Shown: piece after piece, positions 57,740-64,000 of the stretch
Position numbering within the stretch: position 1 is the stretch's first letter
Layout of the letters: the number at the start of each line of letters is the position of its first letter
Assembly (NCBI RefSeq): GCF_011397635.1
Contig: NC_064756.1
Location: forward strand, 35,564,996-35,628,995
Source: Epinephelus fuscoguttatus
Taxonomy: Eukaryota > Chordata > Actinopteri > Perciformes > Serranidae
Direction of reading: 5' to 3'
DNA length: 64,000 bases
The notes under the pieces: generated by a model
The model's input: only the letters and a program-made list of their open reading frames with translations
What the model was told of the DNA's origin: nothing
The model's database searches: none
Program-made: the position numbers and the translations under genes

Positions 57740-58468
57740 CTGAAGACAAACAGAGCAGACACGAGTCAGCCGCTGACAGACACTTACGTTGGTGTGAAAT
57801 GACTTTGCTGTTGCCTATTTTCACATCCCGTACAGTTTGACCTTTTGCAAATGGCAGCTTGTAATAAACTGACATCATGGTTCTGTGTGTGCACCCTGCA
57901 CCAGGCATAGAGCTGAGAGGGAACAAGATGCTTTTTTATTGAGCAAAACATCACATGGTAGGCTGCAAGTCAACCAGCTATCTTCTTTAAACTCACACAG
58001 TATCAAAAAAAAAAACTAACAGCAAACAAAACAAAAAAAACAACCCACACACAGGTTTTTAATAGGTCATTTTATGAAAAGCTTGACCCAAACATGTCCA
58101 AGAGAGCACTTTAGCTCACAAATTAGCTTAGTCAAAAGAAAATTATGGGAATCAGACTGTACCACTGTAACAAGTCAACTTTAAGAATTTCAACAGTGGA
58201 CAAGGGAATAATCATGCATGTATGCAAATTGAGGATTAATCAGTAAAATTATGCCAGAGTATACCATAAGAACACTTAATGGTCACACAGGGCAGGCTAA
58301 CAGAGGCAGTCACCATCTACACTGGAATCTTATTTTAAATGTGGTAACATTCAAAAGGAGATGCATTCACATGTTTCAATTCTGTCTAAAAACAAGACTT
58401 CCCCCATATATAAATGGAATTTGAAACACTTTTTGCTTTGTTCCTTTGTTCTCTGACAAAATCCACAG

Positions 58469-59538
<1,070 letters not shown>

Positions 59539-60776
59539 ATTGCAGAGATCCCTTAAGTGTTTTCTTATGGTTTAGTCACACATCATTTTGCAGATTCATC
59601 ACAGATTTGCAGACAGTTTATGATTCATCATTAGTTCACTTCCACTCTCCAGATATTTTACTGACTTGTCATAGTGGTACAGCCTGAATGATCTCTTAAG
59701 GTTTTAGATTCAATTTATTGGTGAGATAAGGTGTAGTCTTGGCTATGTACAGCATGCATTTGTGTTACCATATATATATATACCATTAGATTTATATTAT
59801 TTTATATATACTGTCATTCATATCCACCTATATCATGTACATAAAGCAACCTGTTACAATCATCCCATATTTATTTCAGCACTCTTTGTATTCTGCACCA
59901 TCGCACTATTGTCTTACTGTATACAAATGTCATTGTAGTTCACACATGCACACAGCCTATCCTTGTTGTCCTTGTTTTTAGGTGTGTCTACTTCTGTGTA
60001 AGTACATTGAGAGTCAAATTCCTTGCATGTGTTCACATACTTGGCCCATTAAGTTTATTCGAATATATTCAATAAGACTCTTGGCTTTTCTATTTGATCT
60101 GAAAGTAAATGCATTAGGCTATAAGGCCAGTGCTTCTATGCTGACATGGGTGTATCTTTTAATCCTCTGTATCCCTCAGGAGGACGCAGTGCAGTGAGTG
60201 TAAAGGAAAAGAGGATCTTCATTAATGCAGACTGGATAATGTGACCTTTTCTACAGACAGAGGCCACACTTACCGTGTGGATCTAAGGCATCGTCCTCAG
60301 TTGACGCCTAAATTAACCTTTTGTCAGATTTGTGAACGTGTCGGATCACACAGTTAGTACAATAGTGAGGCAGGTTAACTCTCAGACAGCCCGAGCCCGT
60401 CCCCAGGCTCATAGTGAGGTAGGTTAACTTTCAGACAGCCTGTCTGTAGCTAGGTAACGTTAGCCATCTGTCTAGCAATCCAGCCTTAATCTGCTGTAAT
60501 TTAAAACAGCTAGCTAGCGTTGCTACCGATCTAATCAATGTAGCTGGACTATTTCAGCAAGCAAACACACAATGAGCAGACTACAGGGCCAAAGCTGCCC
60601 CCACCTTAAGAAAAATCAAAAATTTTCATCGTTCAGTAGGTTAGCTCGAGTCAAGCACCACAATAAATAAGGAGCTTCTTTGTGCTTATTGTGACCAGGC
60701 CAGCTGGTTAGCAAACTTTAACTCTTCATTGACGGAAAACACCGACGTCACCCAAATTAAAGAGCGCAATACTTAC

Positions 60777-60905
60777 TCCTCGCGAATCTATGAGTAAGGA
60801 AACTTCATTTTGTGGAGATATAATGTTGATAGTGTCTTTTAAAAATTAGGAGGCCATCCCCGGTGCTGGATCTTCGTGCTGCTGCTGTCTGGCTACGGCA
60901 GCAAC
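60777..60905 (-). other. fam222b non-coding first exon (candidate)
   Basis: On the minus strand a strong donor (GAGGA then GTAAGT, 60,776-60,771) ends an exon-like block with raised CpG. It contains a short upstream ORF (ATG AAG TTT CCT TAC TCA TAG). The start site is not defined. Confidence 0.55.
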
Positions 60906-60930
60906 CTTTCTCGCGCATGCGCAAGGGGCC
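60905..60930 (-). promoter_or_regulatory. CpG-type promoter with NRF-1 site
   Basis: CGCGCATGCGCA at about 60,912-60,923 is a perfect NRF-1 consensus site. It lies just upstream of the candidate first exon in a GC-rich stretch, as in many housekeeping promoters. Confidence 0.65.
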
Positions 60931-60999
60931 AGGACCCCCGGTTCTGCATTTAGGCATCAATGGTAAACGCCTGTCCAATAACTCACACAGATGAGATGT

Positions 61000-62272
61000 T
61001 TTCTAAGGGACTGTTCGTTGCCTGTGAGGGGGAAGGGCGTGGTGCAAAAATAGGCCATGTCTAATTACTCCATTTATCATGGCCAAAAATATAAATACAG
61101 AAATTATTTTTGGATTTTTCAAAGTCTCCGCCAGTCCTTGGACACATCATGTGTGACAAATACTTCCATCATAAAGAAGCATAACGAAATCTGAGCTTAA
61201 AATAGTGATTTCAACGACATCACTTTATTCTACATCTCATTTGACATTTGGCCAAAAATAAACCCTCAAGTACTTCTTCTTCAACTTCTGATTTTGAAAA
61301 CATCAAAGGGTAAGTTTTAAAAATCTAGTAACTACCCTGTGGGAGGGAGGGTCATACATTTTCCACCAGTCACTCAGCAATGCTCAAGGAAAAATATCTG
61401 AAGCTTCTGGGAGGTCCAAAAATAAAAAAGAGTCACATCCCAGCCACCCCGCCTCCTCTAGTAAGTAAAGAACAGTCCCTTACTTCAAGTCTGTTCTAGA
61501 TGAAGCTTTTAATTCTTATAAAATGCTGGATAGTTTATATAGTTTAATAAAGCTTATTTTAATTGTTCTATTGTCTATGTAAAAATCCGAGAGAGCTTTA
61601 GCCAGCTCTCACACTAATTACTTACTGGCTTCATCTATGATAATACATCATAATTTAGTTGATTATATTTTTGTATCAATGATCTGGATCTGCAAATTAA
61701 CTAAATTTATTAAATGAATGTAGTGGAGTAAAAGTACAATTTTCCAACATGTAGCTGATTAGATATATAAGTAGCATAAAATGGAAATGTTCAAGTAAAT
61801 TATAAGTAGCTGAAACTTGTGTTTGAATACTTAAGTAAAAAAAAAAATCAACTACTAAAAAAAAATAAAATTAATAATCCTGCCTTTAAATATTGACTAT
61901 TACTGGCACCAAAAAAAGTACTTAATCTATTCATTATACAGTATGCGCCCTGCCAGTATTGAATTATATTAGAGTATTTAAGTTTATTTTTTAACATACT
62001 TTTACTGGGAATAGGATTGACTTCAGAAATAGAAGGGACACAATGAGGAGTAAAGGGCCATGAGCAAATGCCACTCATTTACATAAACATACAATAACCT
62101 ATCATGAAATTCTTCTTCTGGAAGTATAACAAAAAATACAAAACTGACAGAAACAGATAACATCTCGAACCAAAACTGACAAATAAATAAATGAAGCATG
62201 CAAAGAAATTATGACTGAAATCTGGCTTTATTTTCTATTAAAGGAGCTTTGACTATCTTCATATATGTATAT

Positions 62273-62322
<50 letters not shown>

Positions 62323-64000
62323 CACGTTGTACATCACCACACCTCAAACCAAAATTAAGAAGCCGATTCAGGAAACAGTGAAAGACATATCAATAATCAA
62401 ATAAATAAAATTTGCAGAATAGTCAATGGCAAAATAAATAAATCATTACATTTGGATTTATTAGAACAACAATTAGCTAAGCGTGAACGGATTATTCTGA
62501 GTACAGATGGGTGACATGCAGCAAGAGCATACATGGCCGTTTGAGACACACAGTAGTGCACGTGTTGTAAATAACATTAGGGATATAACACAAATATGTC
62601 ATATATACAGTGGACACACTGGAAGCTAAACAAATCAATATGGTCACAGCATTTGTCAAGTAACTAAATCAGCAAAGGATGAGCACAAAAAAAGATATTA
62701 ACAATAATAATAATAACAGTCTTCTGTGAATCCTATGTCAGTATGCTCACATTGGCTGTTTACTTCAGCATCACATAAAACTACCTCTGTATTTGTTGTC
62801 ACCTGCTTGAGATATGAGGCTCAAACTAAACATTACTGTCTCGCCACTTCAGGTGTAGTGTAGGTGAGTGCAGCTCTTTACAGCGCTGAGGGGAGATGAG
62901 CAGAACTCACTGCTGGCTCTACTGGGACATGCCCCCCTCCTTAAACATCAGATCATTTGTACTGCTGCAATGATGCTAAACATTTGGTGCATTAGACCCC
63001 AAAACAACAAAGCATTGTGACCATTCACAAACAGCAACATCGAAGATTTAAATAGATATAACATTGTGTGGTAAGTACTCTGCTAAAAGATACTTCTATA
63101 TTTGATGTCACAGTCATTAAAAAACAAACACTGAACAGAGTGTGTTTCTCTGAAAAGTGTCGGAGTTTGGTTTGTCGACACACCCTGTCAAACATGGCTT
63201 AGCATCTATAGATATTTGCAGTAGGAAATCAGATAAACTATGCAGTACTCCAGGTCCTTCTGATAGAATAAAAATTAAAAGACAGTCTATTCTATTTGGC
63301 ATCGCTATCTGGCCTTTCAGTTTTAAAATCTATTCACATTAAGCCTTTTCCAAACAATATAAATATATTTCACACAACTCCAAGCTAGTCATGTTTACAA
63401 TTTGTCCATGAAATATTTTTCCCTTCTTTCTCATCTTTTTGTTTTAAACACCAAATGATGCTTTTCAATCTAGGCCGGAACTAACATTTTACATTAAAAC
63501 CCACATTAAGTATTTAAGGACCACGTTACAAGCTACCCCATAAAAACTGGACTGATCAATCCCTCCAGGATGCTGCGACAACAACTGACGCCAATTCTGC
63601 CAATACCTTGCAATTTTTCCAATCACCACAACTTTGCTGCAACTTTGACAATTAAGAATGGGTAAAATCTCATTTCGTCGTAGAGCTGAGTGCAGAATAT
63701 CGATTCGCTCAGCCCCTCCTTGCCCCCCGCTCTCTCTCATTCTCTTTCTTATCATGAGACTACTGCTGTGGGAGGGCTCTGTACCAGAGTCACACACACA
63801 GTGACAGGGCTAACTGTTAGCATCCCACAGCTAACATTACCCAACTGTAATTAGCGGGTTTAACAACCGACTCAAGCCGCTTTGTTATCGGTGTGAGTTC
63901 GGGCCGTTAAACAGCTTGATGTTGGATGTTAGCCACTACTGCTGTGTTAGTTTGCACGAACTGGGCAGAGAGAGCAGGAGGAGAGCCACTCACAGAGGCA
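61000..64000. other. Right end of the window, no coding feature recognised
   Basis: The stretch is mostly AT-rich. A (TA)n tract lies at 62,275-62,321. A minus-strand AATAAA at about 62,229-62,234 could mark the 3' end of a gene beginning beyond the window. From about 63,540 (GGACTGATCAATCCCTCCAG) the sequence resembles an interspersed fish DNA repeat, which may continue past the edge. Confidence 0.4.
62275..62321. repeat. (TA)n microsatellite
   Basis: A run of more than 20 TA pairs. Confidence 0.97.

Noticed and set aside
63489-63797. A 102-codon minus-strand frame
   Set aside because: It lies in sequence resembling an interspersed fish repeat, with no recognisable domain.

Overview
The window is nuclear DNA from a ray-finned fish, most likely a spiny-rayed (percomorph) teleost. 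The evidence is intron-rich vertebrate genes with GT-AG introns, an animal TRPV channel and a FAM222B orthologue. There is also a dense layer of fish-type mobile elements: Tx1-group, L2 and other LINEs, tRNA-derived SINEs, hAT, Harbinger, Tc1 and TTAA-type DNA elements, plus long (TA)n, (TG)n and (GATA)n tracts.

Positions 1-36,400 are a mobile-element graveyard built around U2 snRNA gene fragments. At least three 5' pieces and four 3' pieces of U2 are present. They are split at the same place, after about nucleotide 55 on the 5' side and before about nucleotide 39 on the 3' side, and most abut a LINE copy. This is the signature of a U2-targeting Tx1-group LINE (Keno-like). The copies are LINE A (minus strand, window edge to 10,624), LINE B (minus, 19,403-21,390), a LINE tail abutting 21,670, a plus-strand tail at 23,583, LINE E (plus, 23,613-25,698), LINE F (plus, about 29,470-33,300) and a LINE D head (plus, from 33,378). 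These copies carry later insertions: a 6.6-kb TA-flanked DNA element in LINE A ORF2, two hAT MITEs in LINE B ORF1, a Tc1 element with 270-bp inverted repeats in a LINE tail region, and an L1-type LINE in LINE D ORF1. Between LINE A and LINE B lie a hAT end, a Harbinger remnant, an L2 LINE end and an apparently intact spliced gene with a DUF4806 domain (15,914-18,670), which ends near a terminus rich in GACGTC palindromes. A broken LTR element (an LTR plus a proline-tRNA primer site) and a local duplication lie at 26,078-29,213.

From about 36,400 the window becomes a normal gene neighbourhood. A TRPV1/TRPV2-type channel gene (15 coding exons, 38,898-47,755, plus strand, 767 aa) faces fam222b (minus strand, 53,885 to about 60,900, 708 aa) tail to tail. 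The stretch between them holds their 3' UTRs and two TTAA-type MITEs. The fam222b CpG-rich start at about 60,900 carries a perfect NRF-1 site. The last 3 kb has no recognisable coding exon.

The host genes appear intact. Nearly every mobile-element ORF is broken, except the DUF4806 gene, whose seven recognised exons join in frame.
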